DNA of 64,000 nucleotides, taken from assembly GCF_900199435.1 (NCBI RefSeq), contig NZ_OAML01000003.1:637166-701165 (forward strand), in the 5' to 3' direction. Made by a program: the position numbers and the translations under genes. Shown here one piece after another: positions 49,298-57,626 of the stretch. Origin of the DNA: Pygmaiobacter massiliensis (GTDB taxonomy: Bacteria > Bacillota > Clostridia > Oscillospirales > Ruminococcaceae). The notes under the pieces were generated by a model that made no database searches, was not told the origin of the DNA, and saw nothing but the letters and a program-made list of their open reading frames with translations. The first letter of the stretch is position 1. The number at the start of each line of letters is the position of its first letter.

Positions 49298-51271
49298 TTG
49301 AACTATCAGGAGATGGGCACGAGCGAACTGCCGGTGTACCTCTTTAAGCAGGGCACAAATTTTGAGAGCTACCGCTTTTTCGGCGCTCACCCTGCTGTGC
49401 AGGGCGGCCGTGAGGGCGTACTGTTTACTGTATGGGCGCCCCATGCAAAAAAAGTATCAGTAGAAGGCGATTTTAACGATTGGGATCCGGAAGCGAACCC
49501 GCTGACGGACCCTGACAAAAGTGGTATTTGGCAAGGTTTTGTAGAGGACCTGCCGGAATACGCAATGTACAAATACGCAATTACGACACAAACCGGCGAA
49601 CAATTGCTGAAAGCTGACCCTTATGCTTTTCACACCGAAACAAGGCCCGGCAATTGCAGCAAAGTGTATGACCTTTCGGGTTATAGCTGGCAGGACGAGG
49701 CATGGTGCAGCGACCGCTCGCATAAAGATATCGTCAACACGCCGGTGAATATTTACGAGCTGCATGCCGGCAGCTGGCGCACCCATGCAGATGGCAATCC
49801 GCTGAGCTACGCCCAGCTTGCCGAGCAATTGGTGCCTTACATAAAAGAGATGGGCTATACCCACGTAGAGCTGATGCCGATGGCAGAATATCCGTTCGAT
49901 GGCAGCTGGGGTTATCAGGTCACGGGCTATTATGCACCCACAAGCCGCTACGGCACGCCAAAAGATTTTATGGCATTTGTGGACACGATGCACCAAAACG
50001 GAATTGGCGTCATTATGGACTGGGTGCCCGCGCATTTCCCCAAAGACGCATTTGGCCTTTATAAATTTGACGGTGAAAACTGTTATGAAGATGCGGACCC
50101 GTTGCGCAGCGAGCACAAAGAGTGGGGTACCATGGTGTTCGATTACGGGCGTAACGAGGTGAAAAGTTTCCTTATCTCCAACGCACTTTATTGGCTGCGC
50201 GAGTATCACCTTGACGGCCTGCGGGTGGATGCGGTTGCCAGTATGCTGTACCTTGACTACAACCGTCAGAACGGTGAGTGGCGACCCAACATTCATGGCG
50301 GCAATGAAAACCTGGAAGCCATTGAGTTTTTGCGTACCTTGAACGCCGCGGTATTTGAGCGGTTGCCGGGAGCGATGATGATTGCAGAGGAATCCACTGC
50401 ATGGCCGATGGTAACAAGGCCCGGCAAAGAGGGCGGCCTTGGTTTTAACTTTAAATGGAATATGGGCTGGATGAACGATATGCTGCGGTATATGGCCACT
50501 GATCCGCTCTTTCGCGCGGGCAACCATGACAAGCTGACGTTCAGTTTTATGTATGCGTTTTCTGAGCATTTTGTATTGCCTATTTCGCACGACGAGGTTG
50601 TGCATGGCAAATGTAGCCTGATTGGCAAAATGCCGGGTGAGTACGAAGAGAAATTCGCAAATCTGCGTATTTTCTTTGGTTATATGATGGCACACCCCGG
50701 CAAAAAGCTGCTTTTTATGGGGCAAGAGTTCGGCCAGTTTATTGAATGGAACGAAGCCAAAGAACTGGACTGGCTGCTGCTGAGCTATGAAAAACATGCA
50801 CAGCTTGCAAACTATGTTAAAACGCTCAACCACTTTTATACCGAAACACCTGCGCTTTGGCAGATTGACTACAGCTGGGAAGGCTTCCAGTGGGTGGTTG
50901 CAGACGATAAAGACCAGAGCATCATCGTTTTCCGCAGATTGGACGACGATGGGCGTGAGGTGCTGATTGCCTGTAACTTTACGCCGGTTGCACGGCCCGG
51001 ATACCGGTTCGGTGTTCCGCGTGCGGGCACTTACAAAGAGCTGCTTTCGTCAGACGCTGTAGAATTTGGCGGCACCGGACTGCACAACCCGCCAATACGC
51101 GCAAAGAAAAAAGCTGCCCATGGGCAGGAATACAGCATCGAGGTAACACTGCCCCCGATGAGTACCGTTTATTTTTCTGTGCCTGTGCCTAAAAGCACAG
51201 CCACGCAGAAAACAACAAAAACACCGGCCAAACGCACCGCGACGCAAAAGAAAAAGCCGGCTGTAAAATAA
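49298..51271 (+). CDS. glgB: 1,4-alpha-glucan branching enzyme
   Basis: GlgB introduces alpha-1,6 branches into glycogen. An N-terminal CBM48 domain (WAPHAKKVSVEGDFNDW, about 45-110) precedes the GH13 barrel with nucleophile D311 in GLRVDAVAS, acid/base E364 in IAEESTAW, and ISHDEVVHGK. The C-terminus has a lysine-, threonine- and alanine-rich tail of about 25 residues that is not part of the enzyme fold. It starts with TTG at 49298, supported by GGGGG at 49286-49290. First gene of glgBCDA. Confidence 0.94.
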   Translation: MNYQEMGTSELPVYLFKQGTNFESYRFFGAHPAVQGGREGVLFTVWAPHAKKVSVEGDFNDWDPEANPLTDPDKSGIWQGFVEDLPEYAMYKYAITTQTGEQLLKADPYAFHTETRPGNCSKVYDLSGYSWQDEAWCSDRSHKDIVNTPVNIYELHAGSWRTHADGNPLSYAQLAEQLVPYIKEMGYTHVELMPMAEYPFDGSWGYQVTGYYAPTSRYGTPKDFMAFVDTMHQNGIGVIMDWVPAHFPKDAFGLYKFDGENCYEDADPLRSEHKEWGTMVFDYGRNEVKSFLISNALYWLREYHLDGLRVDAVASMLYLDYNRQNGEWRPNIHGGNENLEAIEFLRTLNAAVFERLPGAMMIAEESTAWPMVTRPGKEGGLGFNFKWNMGWMNDMLRYMATDPLFRAGNHDKLTFSFMYAFSEHFVLPISHDEVVHGKCSLIGKMPGEYEEKFANLRIFFGYMMAHPGKKLLFMGQEFGQFIEWNEAKELDWLLLSYEKHAQLANYVKTLNHFYTETPALWQIDYSWEGFQWVVADDKDQSIIVFRRLDDDGREVLIACNFTPVARPGYRFGVPRAGTYKELLSSDAVEFGGTGLHNPPIRAKKKAAHGQEYSIEVTLPPMSTVYFSVPVPKSTATQKTTKTPAKRTATQKKKPAVK

Positions 51272-51358
51272 AGCAGCACCTCTTGTGGCCGCACCTTTGG
51301 GCGGTAAAAAGAAGTCTTTCGCAAGAAACTGCGGGCCATCCAGAAAGGAAGAATGTCT

Positions 51359-52564
51359 ATGAAAGAATGTATCGCAATGCTGCTGGCAGGCGGGCAGGGC
51401 TCGCGCCTTTATGCGCTGACCCAAAAGCTGGCAAAGCCGGCAGTGCCGTTTGGCGGCAAATACCGCATCATCGATTTTCCGCTTTCCAACTGCGTCAATT
51501 CCGGCATTGACACCGTGGGTATTTTAACCCAGTATCAGCCGCTGGTACTAAACGAATATATCGGCAACGGCCAACCCTGGGACCTTGACCGCCTGTACGG
51601 CGGTGTGCACGTGCTGCCGCCGTATCAAAAAGCGAGCGGCAGTGACTGGTACAAGGGTACCGCAAACGCAATTTATCAGAACAGCAATTTCATCGAGCGG
51701 TATGACCCCGAATATGTGGTCATCCTCTCTGGTGACCATATCTATAAAATGGATTACTCCAAAATGCTCAGCTACCACAAAGAGCAGGGTGCCGACTGTA
51801 CCATTGCAGTGTTAGAGGTACCCTGGGAGGAAGCTTCCCGTTTTGGCATCATGACCGCCGACACCAATGGTGTGGTGACCAAGTTTGAAGAAAAACCGGC
51901 AAAGCCGCAGTCGAACCTCGCTTCGATGGGTATTTATATCTTCACCTGGAGCAAGCTGAAACAGTACCTGGAGCAGGACGAAGCCGATACCAAGAGTGAA
52001 AATGACTTTGGCAAAAACATTATTCCCACCATGTTGGCAGATGGGCAGAAACTTTGTGCTTATCCGTTCGAAGGCTACTGGAAAGATGTCGGCACCATCG
52101 ACAGCCTGTGGGAAGCCAATATGGACCTGCTCAACCCGAATGTTCCGCTGGACGTATGGGACGAGAACTGGAAGATTTACTCTCGCACGGCTGCCCAGCC
52201 GCCGCACCACATCTCTAACCTCGCACATGTAGAAAACAGCATGATTACCGAGGGCTGCGAGGTGGACGGAACTGTGGAGTTTAGCGTTATTTTCGCCAAC
52301 GTGAAAATCGGCGCTGGTGCTGTGGTGCGTGATTCCATCATTATGCCCGGTGCGGTAATTGAAGAGGGTGCACAGGTGCACTACTCTATCGTTGCCGAAA
52401 ATGTGACCATCAAAAAAGATGCCATTGTCGGTGCAAGGCCGGAGTGCATGACCGATTTGTCCCAGTGGGGCGTTACGGTACTGGGCGAAGGCATCACAGT
52501 GGGCGCGGGCGCAAGAGTGCAGCCCAAATCCATGCTTACAGAAGACGTCAAGGAGGTGCGCTAA
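51359..52564 (+). CDS. glgC: Glucose-1-phosphate adenylyltransferase, catalytic subunit
   Basis: GlgC makes ADP-glucose, the committed step of glycogen synthesis. The 401-residue protein has the nucleotidyltransferase motif [25 protein letters not shown], and the glucose-binding FEEKPAKP, then a left-handed beta helix. The ATG at 51359 fits AAGGAA better than the one at 51353. glgD follows after 1 bp, so the two are co-translated and likely form a heterotetramer as in Clostridia and Bacilli. Confidence 0.95.
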   Translation: MKECIAMLLAGGQGSRLYALTQKLAKPAVPFGGKYRIIDFPLSNCVNSGIDTVGILTQYQPLVLNEYIGNGQPWDLDRLYGGVHVLPPYQKASGSDWYKGTANAIYQNSNFIERYDPEYVVILSGDHIYKMDYSKMLSYHKEQGADCTIAVLEVPWEEASRFGIMTADTNGVVTKFEEKPAKPQSNLASMGIYIFTWSKLKQYLEQDEADTKSENDFGKNIIPTMLADGQKLCAYPFEGYWKDVGTIDSLWEANMDLLNPNVPLDVWDENWKIYSRTAAQPPHHISNLAHVENSMITEGCEVDGTVEFSVIFANVKIGAGAVVRDSIIMPGAVIEEGAQVHYSIVAENVTIKKDAIVGARPECMTDLSQWGVTVLGEGITVGAGARVQPKSMLTEDVKEVR

Positions 52565-52565
52565 G

Positions 52566-53687
52566 ATGGTAAACCTGAACGCACTGGGTATTATTTTCCC
52601 CAATATGCACGACAGCGAACTCAAAGAGCTGACCGATCACCGTACCATGGCCTCTGTGCCGTTTGCAGGCCGTTACCGGCTGATTGATTTCGTCCTCTCC
52701 GGCATGACGGCAGCGGGCGTGCAGAACGTAGGCCTGATTGTTAAAAAGAACTACCAAAGCCTGATGGACCACCTTGGCAACGGCCGTGAGTGGGACCTTT
52801 CGCGCAAGCGCGGCGGCCTTACCATTTTTCCGCCGAATTCGGCAGGCGAAGGCGTCGATTACCATGGTCGCATCGAAGCGTTGCATACCATTTTGCCCTA
52901 CATAGAAAAAGCAAAAGAAGACTATGTCATCCTTGCGGATTGCAATGTAGTCTGCAACATGGATTATGCGGCTTTGGTGCAGAAGCATCAAGAGCTGGGC
53001 GCCGACATTACAATTGCCTACACCAAAGAAAAAATGACCCCCGCAATTGAAAAGAACAACATCTCGCTGCAACTTGCGCCCTCGGGCCGGGTGCGTGAGC
53101 TGCTGACGAACGATTCTACCACGGGCAAACGTAACCTTTCAATGGGCATTATGGTAGTGGGCCGCGAAATGCTGGTTTCCATCGTCAAAAATGCTTTCTC
53201 CAAAGGGCAGGTGCGGTTTGAGCAGGAGATTATCGCCAAAAAGCTTGAAACTATGCAGGTGTATGGCTACGAGTTTTCGGGTTACCGCAGCCGCATCGTA
53301 GATATGGGCAGCTATTTTGAAGCGAATATGCAGATGCTGTATGTGGAAAACCTGAACCGGCTTTTCCCCGAAGGACGTCCCATCTACACTAAGGTGCGCG
53401 ATGAGGCCCCGGTGCGCTACGCCATTGACTGCAAGGTGAAAAACGTAACCATGGCAGACGGCTGCATCATTGAGGGCGAGGTAGAAAATTGCATTCTCTT
53501 CCGCGGCTGCCGTGTGGGCAAAGGAGCTGTGGTCAAAAACTGTATCCTAATGCAGAATACAGTTATCGGCCCTGGTGCGAGAATGAACTACGTGATTACG
53601 GATAAAGATGTGACGGTGAGTGAGGGCCAGTACCTGGGCGGCACGAAGAATTTCCAGGTATTTGTGAAAAAAGGCTCTACCGTTTAA
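52566..53687 (+). CDS. glgD: ADP-glucose pyrophosphorylase regulatory subunit GlgD
   Basis: This 373-residue GlgC homologue has a conserved FAGRYRLIDF segment and beta-helix, but the catalytic N-terminal loop is degenerate: LNALGIIFPNMHDSEL stands where GlgC has AGGQGSRL. GlgD proteins have little activity alone and change the kinetics of GlgC. Its ATG overlaps the end of a GGAGG-containing glgC terminus. Confidence 0.94.
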   Translation: MVNLNALGIIFPNMHDSELKELTDHRTMASVPFAGRYRLIDFVLSGMTAAGVQNVGLIVKKNYQSLMDHLGNGREWDLSRKRGGLTIFPPNSAGEGVDYHGRIEALHTILPYIEKAKEDYVILADCNVVCNMDYAALVQKHQELGADITIAYTKEKMTPAIEKNNISLQLAPSGRVRELLTNDSTTGKRNLSMGIMVVGREMLVSIVKNAFSKGQVRFEQEIIAKKLETMQVYGYEFSGYRSRIVDMGSYFEANMQMLYVENLNRLFPEGRPIYTKVRDEAPVRYAIDCKVKNVTMADGCIIEGEVENCILFRGCRVGKGAVVKNCILMQNTVIGPGARMNYVITDKDVTVSEGQYLGGTKNFQVFVKKGSTV

Positions 53688-53798
53688 ATAAAGCGAGACA
53701 GCTGCCGTGGCTGCCATCAGTTGCGGCAGCTGGCAAAAGCAAGTTCTCATTGACAGTGGGGCGCAGCCACAGACTGCCGCCCGGAAAGGACGCTTTGG

Positions 53799-55223
53799 AT
53801 GAATATTTTATATTGTGCAAGCGAAGCGCAGCCATATGCCATGAGCGGTGGACTTGGGGACGTTGCAGGCAGCCTGCCCAAGGCGCTCAATGCGCGCGGT
53901 GCCGACTGCCGTGTGGTGCTGCCTCTTTACGACACCATTAAACCAGAACTGCGCGAGCATATGACCTACCTTGCCAACTTCACTGTACCGGTAGGTTGGC
54001 GCAACCAGTATTGCGGGGTGTTTACAGCAGAGCATGCCGGTGTTACCTATTACTTTTTAGATAACGAATACTATTTTAAACGCAGCGGTCTGTACGGCTT
54101 TTATGATGATGGAGAGCGGTTTGCATTTTTCTCTCGTGCGATTCTTGAAATGTTGCGCCATATCGATTTTGCGCCCGACATTCTGCACAGCAACGATTGG
54201 CAAACGGCGCTTGTGCCGGTTTACCTCAACCTGTATTACCGCGCAGAAGAGAAATATAGCAAAATCAAAACCGCATTCACCATTCACAATATCCAGTATC
54301 AGGGCAAGTACGGGCTGGAGATGCTGTCAGATATTCTCTCCATCAGCGAAGAGAATGCCCACATTGTTGAGTTTGACCACTGTGTCAACTTTATGAAGGG
54401 CGCTATTGAGGCAGCGGATAAGATTACCACTGTTTCCCCCAGCTATGCACTGGAGATTTTAGACCCGTGGTACGCCCACGGCCTCGATAAACTGCTGAGA
54501 GAAAAAGCCTATAAAACTTGCGGCATCCTCAATGGCATCGACGTAGATACCTATGACCCCGCCACCGATTCGTACATCGCAGCAAACTATGATGTTACCA
54601 ATTACAGCGAAGGAAAATCAGCCTGTAAAAAAGCACTGCGCGAGCAGTTTAATTTAGAGCAGAACGATATGCCGGTGCTGGGCATGGTAACCCGCCTTGT
54701 CAGCCACAAAGGGCTTGACCTTGTGCGCCATGTAGCAGAATACATTGTGCTTTCCGGCATTCAAATTGTGCTAGTGGGCAACGGCGATTACATGTACGAG
54801 AGCTTTTTCAACGAGCTTGCGGCGAAATACCCCGGCAGAGTTGGTGTATATATTGGGTTTAACCCCGAGCTTGCACACCGCGTGTATGCCGGTGCCGATT
54901 TCTTTTTGATGCCGTCCAAATCGGAGCCGTGCGGCCTTGCACAAATGGTGGCACTGCGTTATGGCACGGTGCCAATTGTGCGTGAAACCGGCGGCCTGCG
55001 GGATTCTATTAAGGATTCCGGCGATGGCATGGGCAATGGTTTCACCTTTAACAGCTACAATGCGCACGATATGCTGGATTCTTGCCTGCGCGCCAAGACC
55101 GGTTACGAAAACCCGCAAGGGTGGAAGATTCTTGTTGAGCGTGCGATGAACTGCGATTTCAGTTGGAACACGAGCGCACTCAGCTATATGGGCCTATATG
55201 AAGAGATGAAAAATCTCTGGTAA
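53799..55223 (+). CDS. glgA: Glycogen synthase (ADP-glucose)
   Basis: This 474-residue GT5 enzyme extends alpha-1,4-glucan. It has the SEAQPYAMSGGLGDVAGSLP region at the N-terminus, HSNDWQTAL, GMVTRLVSHKGLDL and the C-terminal SKSEPCGLAQM with catalytic Glu. In E. coli the lysine of KTGGL (K15) binds ADP-glucose; here the same position is Met15. It follows glgD by 110 bp, with a hairpin (AGCTGCCG/CGGCAGCT, 53700-53732) between them, and has GGAAAGGA as ribosome binding site. Confidence 0.94.
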   Translation: MNILYCASEAQPYAMSGGLGDVAGSLPKALNARGADCRVVLPLYDTIKPELREHMTYLANFTVPVGWRNQYCGVFTAEHAGVTYYFLDNEYYFKRSGLYGFYDDGERFAFFSRAILEMLRHIDFAPDILHSNDWQTALVPVYLNLYYRAEEKYSKIKTAFTIHNIQYQGKYGLEMLSDILSISEENAHIVEFDHCVNFMKGAIEAADKITTVSPSYALEILDPWYAHGLDKLLREKAYKTCGILNGIDVDTYDPATDSYIAANYDVTNYSEGKSACKKALREQFNLEQNDMPVLGMVTRLVSHKGLDLVRHVAEYIVLSGIQIVLVGNGDYMYESFFNELAAKYPGRVGVYIGFNPELAHRVYAGADFFLMPSKSEPCGLAQMVALRYGTVPIVRETGGLRDSIKDSGDGMGNGFTFNSYNAHDMLDSCLRAKTGYENPQGWKILVERAMNCDFSWNTSALSYMGLYEEMKNLW

Positions 55224-55230
55224 ATAAAAT

Positions 55231-55270
55231 AAAACAGACTGCTCTGCTATCAGCGGAACAGTCTGTTTTT
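55231..55270. terminator. glg operon terminator
   Basis: AAAACAGACTG(C)TC pairs with GA(A)CAGTCTGTTTT around a short loop, with T-rich flanks. It may also serve the minus-strand M56 gene, which ends at 55300. Confidence 0.9.
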
Positions 55271-55299
55271 GTTTGTAAAAGCTATGAGGAACGGATATG

Positions 55300-57102
55300 T
55301 TATTCTACCGGCTGCAAAAAAGGTTCCGGATCAATAGGCTGGTCGTTTTGCAGTAGTTCAAAATGCAAATGCGGGCCTGTAGAATTGCCGGAGCTGCCAA
55401 GCGTGGCAATCTGCTGACCGGCTTGCACGGTGCCGCCTGCTGCTGCAAAAATCGGCGTTCCGGTTTGCCCGCGCAAATCAAGGCCAGCGTGAGCATCAGC
55501 GCCGGTGAAGCCACGACTCATTCCTTTTGCGCCTGAGGAGGCCACCGGGTACACCAGCACCTGTGTGTCGGAGGCCTCAGAAGAGTCAATACCGATTAGA
55601 CCAAGTGCGGCCGAGGTGTCTACCGCGTTGCCATCTTGACGAAGCTCAAAATAGAGCATTGCATTTTTGCCTTTTGCGCTCATTACGGAGCCGAGCACGG
55701 AGCCTTGAGAAACGGAGCGCCCCTCAGCGACCTGGATGGTATCGCAGAAAGCGTAAAAAGAAGTAATTCCGCTGCCGTGGTCAATGATAAGATAGTTGCC
55801 GTAAACAGCATCGCCAGATACCACCTTTGCTACGGTGCCCGCAGCGGTAGCCACTACCGCTGCTTCTGGTGCAGCACTGTAAAACTCAAGCCCATTATTC
55901 TTGACGACAAGAAGCTCGGGCTTATAATCCGGGAGAGGCACCGCCCAGTCAGCGCTCGGCGCAGCAACATTAGAATCGGAGGCATCACCGGTAGCTCGTT
56001 CAGCACCTACGGAAGCAGGAGCCAGCGCATCTGCGAGAGAACTGGATTGATTTGCCGGAGTGCAGGCAAAAAATAAAGAAGAAGCTATAACGCTTGCACA
56101 AAAAAGTGCAAGCAGCGGTTTCGCTTGCTTTTTGGGCAAACCGCTATACATCGCTTCAAACCGATGGTGCAGTTGCCGGGCATCGCCGGCAAAGCTGGTG
56201 GAAAGCCCATGCGGCAACTGCCCGGCTTTTAAGGTGTTGAGCAAAACACGGCCATATTCCTGACAAAAAGCAAGGGACTTGCCATGCAGCATCACTTCAT
56301 CGCAGGCACATTCGATATCCTCATCTGCCGCCTTTGCCATCCTCCATATCAGAGGGTTAAACCAGCAAAAGGCAGTGGAGAAAACCAGCAGCAGTTTCAA
56401 TACCAAGTCATGCCGACGTGCGTGGCAGTTTTCGTGCTGCAGTATCAGGCGAAGCTGTTGCTCGGGAATATCATCACTTGGCAAGTAGATGGCTTTTCGG
56501 AAAAAGCCTGCCAGCGACGGACTGTGGAATGACGGGCAAGAATAAAGCGGCAACGGTTTGCCGAAAACTTCATCGCGCACAGCAAGCAGGTCAGGGGAGA
56601 TAATTGTAGCGCGTGTTTTGTGCAACTGGTGCATAAAAAAGCCATAGCTGCCAAAGCGCAGGCACAAAACAAGGAGAGTACGGGCAAGCCAAAGCACCAT
56701 TAAAACACCAGTGATTTCTGCTAGGCTAAGCAGTGCATGGTTGGATAAAAGTGGGATACCAAAGCGCTGTAACCCTGCGCTAGCTTCCCCAGGGTTTGCT
56801 GCAATTTCAGCGATAATACTGTTTTGTGCGACGGTATGCAGGTCTGCGGCGGAGGGGTGCCAGGCGGACAGTACCGGCAGCTGTACGGTAAGTGTGGGGG
56901 TAAAACGTGGCAAACGCAGAGGAAAGGGAATTGCACAGCGCAGTGCAAGTATCCACCACGCGGCACGGTAAAACTGCGCAGAAAGTGATATTCTGCTTTT
57001 ACGCAGAAGCAACAGTAGAAGAATGAGCAAACTAACCCAAGGGGTAAACCCGAAGATTGTTAACGCAAGCTCATACAACACGTTGCTCACCCGCTTTCTC
57101 AA
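55300..57102 (-). CDS. M56 (BlaR1-type) membrane protease fused to LytM/M23-like modules
   Basis: The N-terminal part is a BlaR1/MecR1-type M56 peptidase with membrane segments near 20-33, 45-60 and 130-150. It has zinc site H223-E224-x-x-H227 (HENCH) and E264 in IECACDE. A fourth membrane segment (about 329-347) leads to an extracellular part with two M23-like modules. Module 1 (about 405-490) has no zinc ligands. Module 2 (about 535-600) keeps H538/D542 and H578/H580 but lacks the central 30-40 residues. The start may be TTG at 57102 or GTG at 57090; both overlap blaI. It likely cleaves the BlaI repressor after sensing cell-wall stress (inference). Confidence 0.85.
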   Translation of the reverse strand: MRKRVSNVLYELALTIFGFTPWVSLLILLLLLLRKSRISLSAQFYRAAWWILALRCAIPFPLRLPRFTPTLTVQLPVLSAWHPSAADLHTVAQNSIIAEIAANPGEASAGLQRFGIPLLSNHALLSLAEITGVLMVLWLARTLLVLCLRFGSYGFFMHQLHKTRATIISPDLLAVRDEVFGKPLPLYSCPSFHSPSLAGFFRKAIYLPSDDIPEQQLRLILQHENCHARRHDLVLKLLLVFSTAFCWFNPLIWRMAKAADEDIECACDEVMLHGKSLAFCQEYGRVLLNTLKAGQLPHGLSTSFAGDARQLHHRFEAMYSGLPKKQAKPLLALFCASVIASSLFFACTPANQSSSLADALAPASVGAERATGDASDSNVAAPSADWAVPLPDYKPELLVVKNNGLEFYSAAPEAAVVATAAGTVAKVVSGDAVYGNYLIIDHGSGITSFYAFCDTIQVAEGRSVSQGSVLGSVMSAKGKNAMLYFELRQDGNAVDTSAALGLIGIDSSEASDTQVLVYPVASSGAKGMSRGFTGADAHAGLDLRGQTGTPIFAAAGGTVQAGQQIATLGSSGNSTGPHLHFELLQNDQPIDPEPFLQPVE

Positions 57103-57457
57103 TCAAAGCGGCAAGCTCCGAGAGATCATCCTCTGAGAGGTTGCTGTCGGTTACGAGAGAAGCTATCATCTGTTTTGCAGAGCTGCGGTAAAAGCGTTTC
57201 AGCAAGCCGGTGGTTTCTTGCCGGCGATAGCTTTCTTCAGAAATACGGGCACTATACAGCGTGAATCGCCCTTCGCGGGTACAGTCTACAAAGCCTTTGG
57301 CTTCAAGCCGTGCAAGTAAAACTTTAAGGGTAGAGAGCGTCCAGCTCTTGTCGGCACTGATGGCGGCCAAAAGTCGCGCAGTACGTACCGGCTCGCTAAA
57401 ACGCCACAGGCAAAGCATAACCTCCAGCTCTGATTCCGGCAGGGTGGGGACAGCCAT
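57071..57457 (-). CDS. BlaI/MecI/CopY family repressor
   Basis: This 128-residue regulator has an N-terminal winged helix (LPESELEVMLCLW, then SWTLSTLKVLLARLEAKGFV) and a C-terminal dimer region. Partner of the downstream M56 protease, overlapping it by 20-32 bp. The start at 57457 has AAAGGAGG upstream. Two palindromic BlaI-like boxes lie in its promoter, so the pair is autoregulated. Confidence 0.92.
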   Translation of the reverse strand: MAVPTLPESELEVMLCLWRFSEPVRTARLLAAISADKSWTLSTLKVLLARLEAKGFVDCTREGRFTLYSARISEESYRRQETTGLLKRFYRSSAKQMIASLVTDSNLSEDDLSELAALIEKAGEQRVV

Positions 57458-57477
57458 GGGGAAGACCTCCTTTATGT

Positions 57478-57489
57478 CGACAAATGTCG
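57478..57489. promoter_or_regulatory. BlaI-like operator palindrome
   Basis: CGACAAATGTCG is a perfect palindrome of the GACA-N2-TGTC type, located at the expected transcription start of the blaI promoter. Confidence 0.65.
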
Positions 57490-57497
57490 TTGGAACT

Positions 57498-57526
57498 ATC
57501 GTAGCATATTCGTTTACAACTGTCAA
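57498..57526 (-). promoter_or_regulatory. blaI-M56 promoter with second operator
   Basis: On the minus strand TTGACA (57526-57521), 17 bp and TACGAT (57503-57498). GACAGTTGTA, a second BlaI-like box, overlaps the -35. Confidence 0.65.
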
Positions 57527-57552
57527 CGAAAATATTAGTTAGGCCATTATCG

Positions 57553-57580
57553 TTGCTTTTTTGCAAATCTTGTTTATAAT
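57553..57580 (+). promoter_or_regulatory. Cardiolipin synthase promoter
   Basis: TTGCTT (57553-57558), 16 bp and TATAAT (57575-57580), divergent from the blaI promoter and within 30 bp of its -35. Confidence 0.65.
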
Positions 57581-57626
57581 TGTAGAGAAAAGTCTTGTGT
57601 TGTGTTTTGCTCAAGGGAGGCCATAT

